Source of the DNA: SIG78 sp045585955
GTDB lineage: Bacteria > Verrucomicrobiota > Lentisphaeria > Victivallales > Victivallaceae
Direction of reading: 5' to 3'
Assembly (NCBI GenBank): GCA_045585955.1
Contig: JAZMZK010000098.1
Location: 1 to 64,000, forward strand
DNA: 64,000 nt
Part shown: piece after piece, positions 8,594 through 17,061 of the stretch
Layout of the letters: every line of letters begins with the position of its first letter
How positions within the stretch are numbered: position 1 is the stretch's first letter
Notes under the pieces: generated by a model
Seen by the model: only the letters and a program-made list of their open reading frames with translations
What the model was told of the DNA's origin: nothing
The model's database searches: none
Made by a program: the position numbers and the translations under genes

Positions 8594-9642
8594 TAAAAGC
8601 TCTTCTCCTTATTTTATCGGCAATACCGCTGGCTTGTCAGATACCCTATTTTATTCAGGCATGGAGCGGTTCCCGGCTTGACCATTGGGATTGGATCTAT
8701 TATCTGCTGGGTTGCGGGGCGATGATTTGGGCTTTGTATGACCGCAAATTCGGCAGATTTGATTGGCGGGGCGTATGTTTGCTTTTGCCTTTGCTGCTGC
8801 TGACATTCTCTGCACCATACCACCAGATCAATGCTTTGAGTATTGCGGCGGCGGTGGGAGTGATTTTTGCGGCGGCGTGGAGCTTGGGAGCGTGGGCGTT
8901 TGCCTATGCTTTGCTCCCGGCAATATTCATATTGCTTATGGGTACGCCCAGTTCCAGCTACCACATATCGCTTTTGCTCAACTCGCCGGTATGGGCGGCT
9001 TGGAGTGTTAAACTGTTGCTCACGCTGGGGTGTTTTGCTTGGATTTGGGGCAATCGCAAGTTCAAGTGGCAAATCAAGCCGGGAACACTTTTCTTTGCGG
9101 CGGCAGCGCTGGCAACCGGGTTGCTGCTTATGCACACTAAAGAGCTTTACTTTACCGGCAAAGCATTTACGCCGGATTTTCCGGTAAAAGCCGGAGCGTT
9201 TTTCGGGCGGAGCATTGAGCCGGATAACAACACCAAACGCTTTTTTGCTACCAGCACCGTCCGGCAGTACCGTTACATCAAAAACGATTATGATATATCG
9301 GTTCTGGCTGTAAAATGCGGCAAAAATATTCATGAGATCCACCCGGCAAGCCACTGTTTGCGTACCAGTTTGTGGAAAGTAAATGATGAAAAACTGCACT
9401 ATTTGCAGGATAATTTTGCGGTAACCCAAATCGATGCTCAAAAAGGCTCCAGCCGTTATCTGGTCTGGGTATGGTTCAGCAGCGAAGAGTTTTCCACGCC
9501 CAGTTTTCTGGGGTTCCGGCGGCAGTTCAAGGTCAAGGGCAATTACTTTACCTACCAGATCTCGGTGCCGGTGTATGAAAACAGAGAAAAGAGTCAGGCA
9601 GTATTGCTGGATTTTGTCAAGTCATTGGAGAATAACAAATAA
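8590..9642 (+). CDS. EpsI-type exosortase-associated protein with multi-helix N-terminus
   Basis: 350 residues. Residues 1-185 are strongly hydrophobic, about six to eight membrane helices. Residues 195-350 form a soluble domain with the sequence HEIHPASHCLRTSLW (His251, Cys256, Trp262), which matches the conserved histidine and cysteine region of EpsI (DUF3485) proteins that accompany exosortases. Classical EpsI proteins have a single N-terminal helix, so the long membrane region is unusual; fused exosortase-EpsI proteins exist, but no exosortase Cys/Arg/His set is visible in this N-terminus. It overlaps the exosortase by four bases and the sugar transferase by one. Function of EpsI is unknown. 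Confidence 0.7.
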   Translation: MIKALLLILSAIPLACQIPYFIQAWSGSRLDHWDWIYYLLGCGAMIWALYDRKFGRFDWRGVCLLLPLLLLTFSAPYHQINALSIAAAVGVIFAAAWSLGAWAFAYALLPAIFILLMGTPSSSYHISLLLNSPVWAAWSVKLLLTLGCFAWIWGNRKFKWQIKPGTLFFAAAALATGLLLMHTKELYFTGKAFTPDFPVKAGAFFGRSIEPDNNTKRFFATSTVRQYRYIKNDYDISVLAVKCGKNIHEIHPASHCLRTSLWKVNDEKLHYLQDNFAVTQIDAQKGSSRYLVWVWFSSEEFSTPSFLGFRRQFKVKGNYFTYQISVPVYENREKSQAVLLDFVKSLENNK

Positions 9643-10355
9643 TGGGTAAATACGAAGATATAATCTCTCTGCGGAAAGAGCTGAAAAAGCCGTCGGTCTT
9701 TCAGCATAACACCATCCAGTTCCGGATGCTGGTGTGGCATATAACCATCAGGTTTTCGCTGGCGTTCAAGCGGTTGATGGATATTGTGCTGGCAATATTG
9801 GCTCTTGTGCTGGGTTCTCCGATATTTTTGCTGACGGCGTTTCTGGTAAAAGTCACCAGCCCGGGGCCGATCATTTTCAGTCAGGTTCGGGTGGGGAAAT
9901 TCGGCAGGCACTTCAAATTTTACAAATTCCGCAGCATGTATATCGATGCCGAAGCCCGCAAAGCCGAACTTATGAAACACAATGAATCAAAAGACGGCGT
10001 GATTTTCAAGATGAAGCACGATCCCCGGATCACTCCGGTCGGCCGCTTTATCCGCAAATTCAGCATTGACGAACTGCCCCAGCTTTTTAATGTTATTTTA
10101 GGCGATATGAGCCTGGTGGGTCCCCGGCCGCCGCTGCCCTCGGAAGTAAGGACTTATACTCTGGAAGAACGCAAACGCTTGAACATCACACCGGGGATCA
10201 CCTGTTTGTGGCAGGTTTCCGGCCGCAGTGAACTGCCGTTCAAGCAGCAGATGGCACTGGATAAAGAGTATATTGCCAGCCGCAGTGCGTGGAAAGATTT
10301 TCTGATTTTGCTGAAAACCATTCCGGCAATATTGACCGGGAAAGGGGCGTGGTAA
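9642..10355 (+). CDS. Bacterial sugar transferase (phosphoglycosyl transferase)
   Basis: 237 residues, the size of the minimal monotopic enzyme. It transfers a sugar phosphate from a nucleotide sugar to undecaprenyl phosphate, the first step of repeat-unit synthesis. Visible marks are the re-entrant helix region KRLMDIVLAILALVLGSPIFLL (about 43-64), KVTSPGPIIFSQVRVG, YKFRSM, the catalytic Asp143-Glu144 in SIDELPQ, SLVGPRPPLP and the PGITCLWQVSGRS motif. It lacks the extra N-terminal helices of WbaP-type proteins. The start codon overlaps the previous stop (TAATG). The transferred sugar is not predictable from sequence. Confidence 0.9.
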   Translation: MGKYEDIISLRKELKKPSVFQHNTIQFRMLVWHITIRFSLAFKRLMDIVLAILALVLGSPIFLLTAFLVKVTSPGPIIFSQVRVGKFGRHFKFYKFRSMYIDAEARKAELMKHNESKDGVIFKMKHDPRITPVGRFIRKFSIDELPQLFNVILGDMSLVGPRPPLPSEVRTYTLEERKRLNITPGITCLWQVSGRSELPFKQQMALDKEYIASRSAWKDFLILLKTIPAILTGKGAW

Positions 10356-10356
10356 G

Positions 10357-11586
10357 ATGAAAAATCTTTTGATAAATCCCTATAACCAAGCTCAAGAGTG
10401 GTGCAAAGAGTACTTCCCCGACCGCAGTTTGGGCATGATGCCCGTGGCCGGCAGATGTGCCGCCGAATACTTTATTGATCTGGCATTGCGCTGCGAAGCT
10501 GAATCTTTGCTGCTGCTGGGGCCGACTTACAACGAACATCTGGCTGAACACCTTTACGAGTATCAGCACGGAGCGTTGAAGCTGGATTACCGCAAAGGCG
10601 GCGGCCACACCACGGTAAGAAATCTGCTGGAAATGTATAAGTCCAAGTGCGGCAATGATTGCCTGATACTCCACGGTATGCTTATGCCCAAAGCCCATAC
10701 GCTGGAAGAATTGCAGAACTCCTTTGTTCCGTGTGATGATGACGGTGTTGATGACGGTATATACTATTACAAGGATGGCGTATTGCTGAAAAGCAATATC
10801 GGGTTTTATTTGATCGACTCGCTGCAAAGCTATTTTGAGGTGAATTTTCAGGTATTGAACGACGATTTTTACAATCTGCCGGGCTACTCCTCCAATGGCA
10901 ACATCCACACCGGAACCAATGTGGTGCTGAAAAATAATTGCGAGCTTGCCGGGCCGCTGGTTTTAAGCGACAACACTTTTGTGGAAAGCTATGCACATAT
11001 AGCCAACGCCATTATCGGCGAGCGATCATTGGTGGATAAAAAGTGTTTTGTGGAGCACTCCATTATTTTTGACCGCACCTACACAGCCGGTAATCTTGAA
11101 ATAAAAAACAAGATCGTTACGCCGGGGCGGATCATTGATCCATATACCGGGGGCGTGCTGGAGCGGAACAGTTTCAGCTACGCATTTTCGCCCATACAGA
11201 ATCGTTCGGCGTGGATATTGCGTTTGTGGGAACACTTTATAGCGTTGGTGCTGGCAGTAAGCGGTTTGCTCCCATATTTGCTGCTCCTGCCTTATTATTT
11301 AATGCACAAAAATTCCCACTGGTGCTGGAAACTTTCCATGGATCGCTATCCCGGATACTGGGCAGTGCTGTTTTTCCGCAAAGAGCTGGTCAAAAGCCAT
11401 CCGGCAAACGAACACTATGTATTCCAGATGGGCGAGATTTACGCTTTGCAGAATACTCCGGAGCAACGGCGTATTTATGACTATTATTATCACTATCACT
11501 GCTCATGTTTTCTGGTATTGCAAGTGGTGTTAAGAGCTTTGGGCAAGAGAGGATTTGCGTCGTATGTTGACCGTAAACGGGCGTAA
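10357..11586 (+). CDS. Left-handed beta-helix protein with nucleotidyltransferase-like layout and membrane tail
   Basis: 409 residues. Residues 1-170 are soluble and resemble the layout of sugar nucleotidyltransferases but lack the GGxGTRL-type loop. Residues about 185-245 show hexapeptide-like repeats typical of a left-handed beta-helix. The C-terminal 130 residues begin with a hydrophobic stretch (HFIALVLAVSGLLPYLLLLPYYL) resembling the re-entrant helix of sugar transferases, but without the Asp-Glu pair or PGPRP motif. Genes fusing such an N-terminus to a sugar transferase are known; here an intact transferase is next door and this one looks degenerate. A regulatory or partner role for the transferase is inferred. 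Confidence 0.5.
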   Translation: MKNLLINPYNQAQEWCKEYFPDRSLGMMPVAGRCAAEYFIDLALRCEAESLLLLGPTYNEHLAEHLYEYQHGALKLDYRKGGGHTTVRNLLEMYKSKCGNDCLILHGMLMPKAHTLEELQNSFVPCDDDGVDDGIYYYKDGVLLKSNIGFYLIDSLQSYFEVNFQVLNDDFYNLPGYSSNGNIHTGTNVVLKNNCELAGPLVLSDNTFVESYAHIANAIIGERSLVDKKCFVEHSIIFDRTYTAGNLEIKNKIVTPGRIIDPYTGGVLERNSFSYAFSPIQNRSAWILRLWEHFIALVLAVSGLLPYLLLLPYYLMHKNSHWCWKLSMDRYPGYWAVLFFRKELVKSHPANEHYVFQMGEIYALQNTPEQRRIYDYYYHYHCSCFLVLQVVLRALGKRGFASYVDRKRA

Positions 11587-12583
11587 AAATTATACATCTT
11601 GCGGCGATGAAGCTGCGGAAAATCTGTTGGATAAGGTATTATCAGAAATGCACGATACATTATCCGGCACCGGTCTTTCCCTCTATTTGGGCGGCAGTTA
11701 CGGCCGGGGCGAAGGCGGCGTCAGGCTTGATAAAGAAAACGGCATACTCTACAACGATCTGGACTTTTTTGTCTTTGCCCGGCAAAAGCCCGCCAACGGC
11801 GAAAAGCTGCTGCAAGCGACAGCTGAAAAGTTTGAGAGCGAGCTGAAAGTAGATGTGGATTTCAGCAATATTATGAGCGTAAAAGATATAAAAAAGAATG
11901 CTCAACGCCTTATGATGCAGGAGCTTAAACGGGGCTATCGTCTGGTGTGCGGCGAAGATCTTTTAGCGAAGTATCTGCCGGAGATCCCGGCGGAAAAACT
12001 GCCATTTTCCGAAGCGTGCCGCTTGCTGCTCAACCGGGGCATGGGGTTGTTGCTGGCAGGGGAAAAGCTCGCCAATAAGTCAACTGATACGGATTTTATT
12101 CTGCGGAATATATACAAAGCGATTTTGGGCAGCGGTGACGCCTGGCTTATAACTCAAGGCAAATATTGCTGGAAAATCCGGGAACGGCAGGCACTTTTTA
12201 TGCAGTTGGATCTGCCGGAAGCGTGGAAAAAACTTTATGCCGGAGCTGTGGAGTTCAAAAGTTCCCCCCACCGCAACCGGCAGGATGATATGGAAAAACT
12301 CTGGGCAGATGTACGGGATTTTTACCGGACAACTTTGCAGAAACAAGTGGGCATTGAGCCAACAGAGATTTGGCAGAAGTGCCGGAGTTATAAATTAGCA
12401 GCGTGGAAAAATTTTGTAAAGTATTGCTTGAAAACCCGGTCGCTCCCGCTATCTGGCTGGAAAATTTACACTGCTCCCCCGGTGGCGGTTTTGTTGAGTG
12501 ATTTATATAAAGTTCTGGAATCAATGCCGCACAGCATTGACCGCAACAGTAAACTTTATCGGCATTGGCTGATTTTTAATTGA
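11564..12583 (+). CDS. Nucleotidyltransferase-domain protein in polysaccharide locus
   Basis: 339 residues from the ATG at 11564; a TTG at 11555 is the alternative. It carries the polymerase-beta-like nucleotidyltransferase signature: GGSYGRGE (43-50), then Asp65 and Asp67 in NDLDFFVF and Asp97/Asp99 in KVDVDF as the third metal-binding site. The rest is helical and unassigned. The start overlaps the previous gene by 23 bases, so translation is coupled. The fold is well supported; the substrate is not. It could add a nucleotide to a protein, lipid or sugar of this pathway, or be an unrecognised aminoglycoside-type enzyme. Confidence 0.7.
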   Translation: MLTVNGRKNYTSCGDEAAENLLDKVLSEMHDTLSGTGLSLYLGGSYGRGEGGVRLDKENGILYNDLDFFVFARQKPANGEKLLQATAEKFESELKVDVDFSNIMSVKDIKKNAQRLMMQELKRGYRLVCGEDLLAKYLPEIPAEKLPFSEACRLLLNRGMGLLLAGEKLANKSTDTDFILRNIYKAILGSGDAWLITQGKYCWKIRERQALFMQLDLPEAWKKLYAGAVEFKSSPHRNRQDDMEKLWADVRDFYRTTLQKQVGIEPTEIWQKCRSYKLAAWKNFVKYCLKTRSLPLSGWKIYTAPPVAVLLSDLYKVLESMPHSIDRNSKLYRHWLIFN

Positions 12584-12594
12584 AAGGTTGTTTG

Positions 12595-14676
12595 ATGGAT
12601 AATTTGGCAAATGAGTTCAGCAGCAAAGAAGAAGCCAAGCAGCTGCAAAAAATGCAGATGTATCAGAAATTGGTGATTTTTACTTTGCTCAAGTTCAAGT
12701 GGAGCATTATAGCGGTTTTTGCCGCCACGATCGTATTGGGGGTGATTGCCCGCTATGTGCAGTTTCATAATTCGCCCAGCAAGCACGAAGGGGCGATCAC
12801 GCTGTTTTACACGCCCCGTGCCAGCGAAGAAGTCAAAACTTTGAGTATCAATCATGTGTTGGGGATCTTCTCCCGCCAGCAGGTTTTTCAGCAGCTTATC
12901 GAAGAGATGCAGCTTTCGGAAAAACAGCGTTCTGTGCTTAAACAGTGTATCGAAGTAAAACTTTTGAAAGATCAGCACGATATGTTCGTGATCACCGGAC
13001 AGGGCGAAAGCGATGAATATGTCAAACAGCTCGTCAATACCTTTGTAGCTATCGGCATAAGATGTTACGAAGAGTACCGGGCCTCCGAACTGCGTAATTA
13101 CCTGAACGCCCGTGAACAGCGATTGCATGAATTACAGGCATTTCAGAAAGGCAAGATCGAAGAACTCCACGGCTTGCACCGCAAATACGGCATAATCCAC
13201 CCCAAAGAGGAGATGGATACCGTCAAGAAAATTCAGGGCGAACAGAGTGCGGCAACTGCTGAACTCAATGTAAAACTTGCCGATGCCCGTCAGCGTTTTG
13301 CCATGATGCAGAAAAAATATAACTCTGTGCCGGAAAATGTCGTGATCCATCGGGCGGCACTTCTGGAATTTGTCCGCGAACTGCGCAAGGCATCAAGGGA
13401 ATACGAAAAGGCAAAATTGATTTTTTCCGAACGCAACCCCCGTTATGTGGAAGCCAAGAGCAACTATCTGACGATTTTCAACGAGTTTGAAAACTTCAAA
13501 AAACGCAATAATATAATCAAATTCGATCAGAATATGCTGCTGGGGCTGGATGGGATCGTGGATGCCTATCACGCCAGCGAAGTAGCGCTGCATCAGCTGG
13601 AAATGAGCATGAAGTCATTGCAGGCCGAAATCAAATTGATCAGCGAAAAAGAGAAGAAGCTCCAGCACATGATCCCGGAACATGAACGGATCGAACTTTT
13701 GCAGGCTACTGCCAATAAAAATATATCGCTGCTGGTGGAAGAGTTGTCCCGGGTGCGCAGCGCCATTGCCAATGTGCCCAATGATATAATCATCAACGAA
13801 CGGGTGATCTCCACCAAATCCTTCCCGGTATTTCCGGTAAAGATACTGGCGGTGATTTTTATTGCCGGGGTGTTCGTCAGCGGCTTGTATGCTACAATAA
13901 TGGTAGCTTACGATATAATTTACGGCAATTTCAGCGGCATCGAAGAAGCCTCGTTCCACAAAGACTTTTTCAACACCGTGGGCGTTATTCCTCACGAAAA
14001 AGCACCGTTTTCGCCGGAACAGCGCCAAATCCTCAACAACGAAATGTTCTACCGTTTTATCCTGAAACTTCAGAATACCAGAACGCTTTTCTCCTGTTCG
14101 CTGGATGGCTCGTTCTTAAGTTCGGTACTCTTTGACGAACAATTCTCCAAAGCCAAACGCAACACTATTTTAGTGCGGCTGATTCCGGAACGCGATGTGG
14201 AAAATATCTGCAAAAACATGCAGAAAATCGGCAATTTTTACTATTCCGACAACGGCAATACCGGAGCCAATTTTACCGATAAAAATGTGGAACACCACAT
14301 CGAATACCTCCACGGATTTTCTTCCGGCGACGGCAAGGGCTACGGTTACGGCTACGGTTTTGCCTTCTTCCCGGTGCGGAGTTTGTCGGTGCTGGAGCCG
14401 GACGAAATAAGTATGCTTTACAATGTAGTCAATGAGCTGAAAAAGCACTATCAGCTTATTCGTATATCCCGGGAAAAACCCTTTGACGCATCCTGTATTC
14501 TGGTGCGGCAGCTCCACGATATTTGTGATGCTACCTTGCTTTATATCGGCAAAAGGCAAACGCCCCGCAGTGTGTTGCGGCGGGTGCTGAAACTGCACGA
14601 CGAAGAACACAAAGTCTACGCAGTTTTGACCGGGGTGAACGATGTGGCTAAAATTATTTCAGGAGATTATATTTGA
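12595..14676 (+). CDS. Wzz/BY-kinase-like chain length protein with degenerate kinase domain
   Basis: 693 residues. Membrane helix 1 is near 30-50 (WSIIAVFAATIVLGVIARYV), followed by a periplasmic region rich in coiled coil (about 160-400) and helix 2 near 415-440. The cytoplasmic C-terminus has the layout of a BY-kinase (NEMFYRF where EAFRTLR is usual, then alternating strands), but I find no Walker A GKST and no DxDxR or DxPP motif, and no tyrosine cluster at the end. It should therefore act in chain length control without kinase activity. ATG 12595 follows GAAAGG; a TTG at 12580 is unlikely. Wza-like gene overlaps by one base. Confidence 0.75.
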   Translation: MDNLANEFSSKEEAKQLQKMQMYQKLVIFTLLKFKWSIIAVFAATIVLGVIARYVQFHNSPSKHEGAITLFYTPRASEEVKTLSINHVLGIFSRQQVFQQLIEEMQLSEKQRSVLKQCIEVKLLKDQHDMFVITGQGESDEYVKQLVNTFVAIGIRCYEEYRASELRNYLNAREQRLHELQAFQKGKIEELHGLHRKYGIIHPKEEMDTVKKIQGEQSAATAELNVKLADARQRFAMMQKKYNSVPENVVIHRAALLEFVRELRKASREYEKAKLIFSERNPRYVEAKSNYLTIFNEFENFKKRNNIIKFDQNMLLGLDGIVDAYHASEVALHQLEMSMKSLQAEIKLISEKEKKLQHMIPEHERIELLQATANKNISLLVEELSRVRSAIANVPNDIIINERVISTKSFPVFPVKILAVIFIAGVFVSGLYATIMVAYDIIYGNFSGIEEASFHKDFFNTVGVIPHEKAPFSPEQRQILNNEMFYRFILKLQNTRTLFSCSLDGSFLSSVLFDEQFSKAKRNTILVRLIPERDVENICKNMQKIGNFYYSDNGNTGANFTDKNVEHHIEYLHGFSSGDGKGYGYGYGFAFFPVRSLSVLEPDEISMLYNVVNELKKHYQLIRISREKPFDASCILVRQLHDICDATLLYIGKRQTPRSVLRRVLKLHDEEHKVYAVLTGVNDVAKIISGDYI

Positions 14677-15725
14677 TGAAAAAGATTTTACATTTGCTGT
14701 TTTTAGGTTTCACGCTGGCAGTTTTTTCCGGCTGTTACAACCGCTATACCGGCAACTTTGAGCAGTTCCCGGAAATAACCAATCTGCCCAGCGGCGTGGT
14801 CGATCAAGCCGGTTTGACCGATGAAGACAAACGCCGCCAGCTGGAATTTCTGAAAAAACTCGATGAGCAGAAAGAACCGGTCTACCGGATCAATGCCGGG
14901 GATAAAATCAGCATAAGAGTTTACAACCACCCCGATCTTATCATGGAATCGCTGGTTACGCCCGACGGTGCCATCGGGGTCATGTTCGCCGGTCAGGTGC
15001 AGGTCGCCGGTCTGACGCTGGAAGAAGCCAGCGAAAAAATCAAAAAAATCTATGCTCAATATATCAAAAATCCCGAACTGGGGGTCTTTGCCATTGATGT
15101 AAGAAGTCAGACCGCCACCATTGCCGGAGCTATCAACAATCCGGGTATGTTCGTTATATCCAACGGTATGCGGCTGGCAGATCTGTTTGCCAAAGCCGGA
15201 GGTTCGGCAGTGCGGGACTTTGACGATCAGATGCTGGATGCCGCCGATTTCCAGAACAGTATCATTGTGCGGAACGGCAAGATTTTGCCGGTAAACTTTT
15301 CGCTTGCCATTGAAAAAGGCGACCGCTGGCACAATGTCAAGCTCAAAAAGGGCGATTACATCTATATAGCCGTGCGTTCCGAAGCCATGGTCAGTATTAT
15401 CGGCAGCATCAACCGGCCCCATAAGCGGTTGTGGGATCACAATCTGGGTATTCTGGAGCTGGTATCTTCCGGCTTGGGGTTGAAAGAACAGTATTGGCAG
15501 TATGGCGTGATCATCCGCGGCGGCATGGAAAATCCCCGCTTCTACCGCTTTGATATTGACGGCATCATGCAGGGCCGCTGTGCCAATGTGCGGCTGCAGC
15601 CGGGAGATGTGGTTTACATACCCCACGACAATATCTCCGAATACAACGTCTTTGTCCGCAAGATATTGCCCACGGCTCAATTCTTGAGTACATTTACTTT
15701 CCCGGCATTGAATTTCATAAACTGA
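14676..15725 (+). CDS. Polysaccharide export lipoprotein (Wza/EpsE type)
   Basis: 349 residues. Signal peptide with lipobox FSGC, so an outer-membrane-directed lipoprotein. The polysaccharide biosynthesis/export domain follows at about 70-145 (YRINAGDKISIRVYNHPDL, then TPDGAIGVMFAGQVQVAG), and two SLBB segments (TATIAGAINNPGMFVISNG and VSIIGSINRPHKRLWDHN). It would form the export channel that works with the Wzz-like protein whose stop overlaps this start by one base. The family is clear; the protein is close to usual length. Confidence 0.88.
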   Translation: MKKILHLLFLGFTLAVFSGCYNRYTGNFEQFPEITNLPSGVVDQAGLTDEDKRRQLEFLKKLDEQKEPVYRINAGDKISIRVYNHPDLIMESLVTPDGAIGVMFAGQVQVAGLTLEEASEKIKKIYAQYIKNPELGVFAIDVRSQTATIAGAINNPGMFVISNGMRLADLFAKAGGSAVRDFDDQMLDAADFQNSIIVRNGKILPVNFSLAIEKGDRWHNVKLKKGDYIYIAVRSEAMVSIIGSINRPHKRLWDHNLGILELVSSGLGLKEQYWQYGVIIRGGMENPRFYRFDIDGIMQGRCANVRLQPGDVVYIPHDNISEYNVFVRKILPTAQFLSTFTFPALNFIN

Positions 15726-15732
15726 GGCTGTA

Positions 15733-17061
15733 ATGAAATACCTGATTTTTCTCATCGCTTTTATGGGCGTACTGCCGCTGGGGTATATGCTTACATTGAA
15801 TCGTAAGTATATGCGTTATGCGATTTTTGCAGTAATTTTGCCGGTAATGGTGTTCAATCAGGTATCCATCAACTTTTTTTCCCACGAAACTTACCGGGGG
15901 ACTTCCCGGGGTATGGAAGTATCGCTGGTCTATCTTTTAGCGTTGGCGATGCTGGCGGGCATGTTGTTCCTTTACCGGAAGAAGCCGTTGTTTCCGGATA
16001 AGGGCAGCAAGATATATTTAGTATATTTTCTTTTGTGCATACCCTCACTTATCAATGCGGATAATGTGCTCTTTTCCTGGTTTGAACTGTGGAAAATGAT
16101 CATGATGTATATAGTATTTCTTTGTGCATACTATTACCTTTATTACACACGCAATTTCAATACCATAATGATCGCTTTCGGCGTGGTGGCATCGGTGACT
16201 TTTCTTTCGGTGGTCTTTCAGCATATAAAAGGCATACATCAGGCCAACGGGCTTTTCCCCCACCAGAACAGTATGGGGATGTATATGAATTTGATCGCAC
16301 CGGTCTTTTTTGCCTATTACTTCAACCGCAATAAAGGGTGGAAAAGGTTTCTTTTTGCCGGATTTTTCCTGCTGGCGTCGGCAGCATGTATGCGTACATA
16401 TTCCCGGGGGGCGATGGTTTGTCTGCCGTTCGGGTGTGCGATCACGGCACTGCTTTCCTTGCGTTACCAGTTCCACATGCGCAAGATCCAGATCCTTTTG
16501 CCCATACTTCTCGTTTGCTTTTTCGGGGCCTTGCTGCTGCTGCCCAACATTATCAAGCGGTTTGAAAATGCCCCCAAAGAGTCGCTTATGACCCGGCAGT
16601 ATCTCGCCGCTTCGGCTTGGAACATGATGGTCGATGAGCCATTAGTGGGGGTGGGGTTGAACAACTGGGGTATCAAGATCAATCCGCCTTACCCCTATTG
16701 CGAATACCGTTACAACAACAAACGCATTGCCAAAGATTTCAAAGAGGGCATTGTGGAAACCAGTTATCTGCTGGTGGGTGCCGAGTGCGGATTTTTTGCA
16801 CTGGCGGCATTTCTGGCGTGGCTGGGGTACTATTATGTAACTGCGTGCAAACTGGTCAAACGGCTGCGGAGGAGCGAACTCTTTTACATTCCAGCCGGTA
16901 TCGTGGGCGGACTTACGGCAATATATTTGCAATCCACGCTGGAGTGGGTGATGAAACAGCAGGTGAACTTTATTCAAATGATGATTCTTTTTGCCATGTT
17001 GAGTATATTGTATAAATACTGCAAAGAGTTCACCGGCGGCAAAGTGGAGGTATCGGCATGA
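15733..17061 (+). CDS. O-antigen ligase/polymerase-type membrane protein (Wzy-like)
   Basis: 442 residues with about 11-12 membrane helices and a long periplasmic loop between about 290 and 340. The loop holds the EPLVGVGLNNW segment typical of the Wzy_C/O-antigen ligase family, and RTYSRGAMV lies in the helix pair before it. In this locus, with a Wzz-like protein and a flippase, repeat-unit polymerase is the natural reading, although ligases share the fold. It ends in a four-base overlap with the GH9 gene. Confidence 0.8.
   Translation: MKYLIFLIAFMGVLPLGYMLTLNRKYMRYAIFAVILPVMVFNQVSINFFSHETYRGTSRGMEVSLVYLLALAMLAGMLFLYRKKPLFPDKGSKIYLVYFLLCIPSLINADNVLFSWFELWKMIMMYIVFLCAYYYLYYTRNFNTIMIAFGVVASVTFLSVVFQHIKGIHQANGLFPHQNSMGMYMNLIAPVFFAYYFNRNKGWKRFLFAGFFLLASAACMRTYSRGAMVCLPFGCAITALLSLRYQFHMRKIQILLPILLVCFFGALLLLPNIIKRFENAPKESLMTRQYLAASAWNMMVDEPLVGVGLNNWGIKINPPYPYCEYRYNNKRIAKDFKEGIVETSYLLVGAECGFFALAAFLAWLGYYYVTACKLVKRLRRSELFYIPAGIVGGLTAIYLQSTLEWVMKQQVNFIQMMILFAMLSILYKYCKEFTGGKVEVSA

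Noticed and set aside
14320..14365. GDGKG stretch in the Wzz-like protein as a Walker A loop
   Set aside because: No Ser or Thr follows the lysine and it lies too far toward the C-terminus; it is part of a Gly/Tyr-rich insert.
14703..15755. 350-codon minus-strand open frame
   Set aside because: Antisense to the Wza-type lipoprotein gene, which has a lipobox and SLBB domains.
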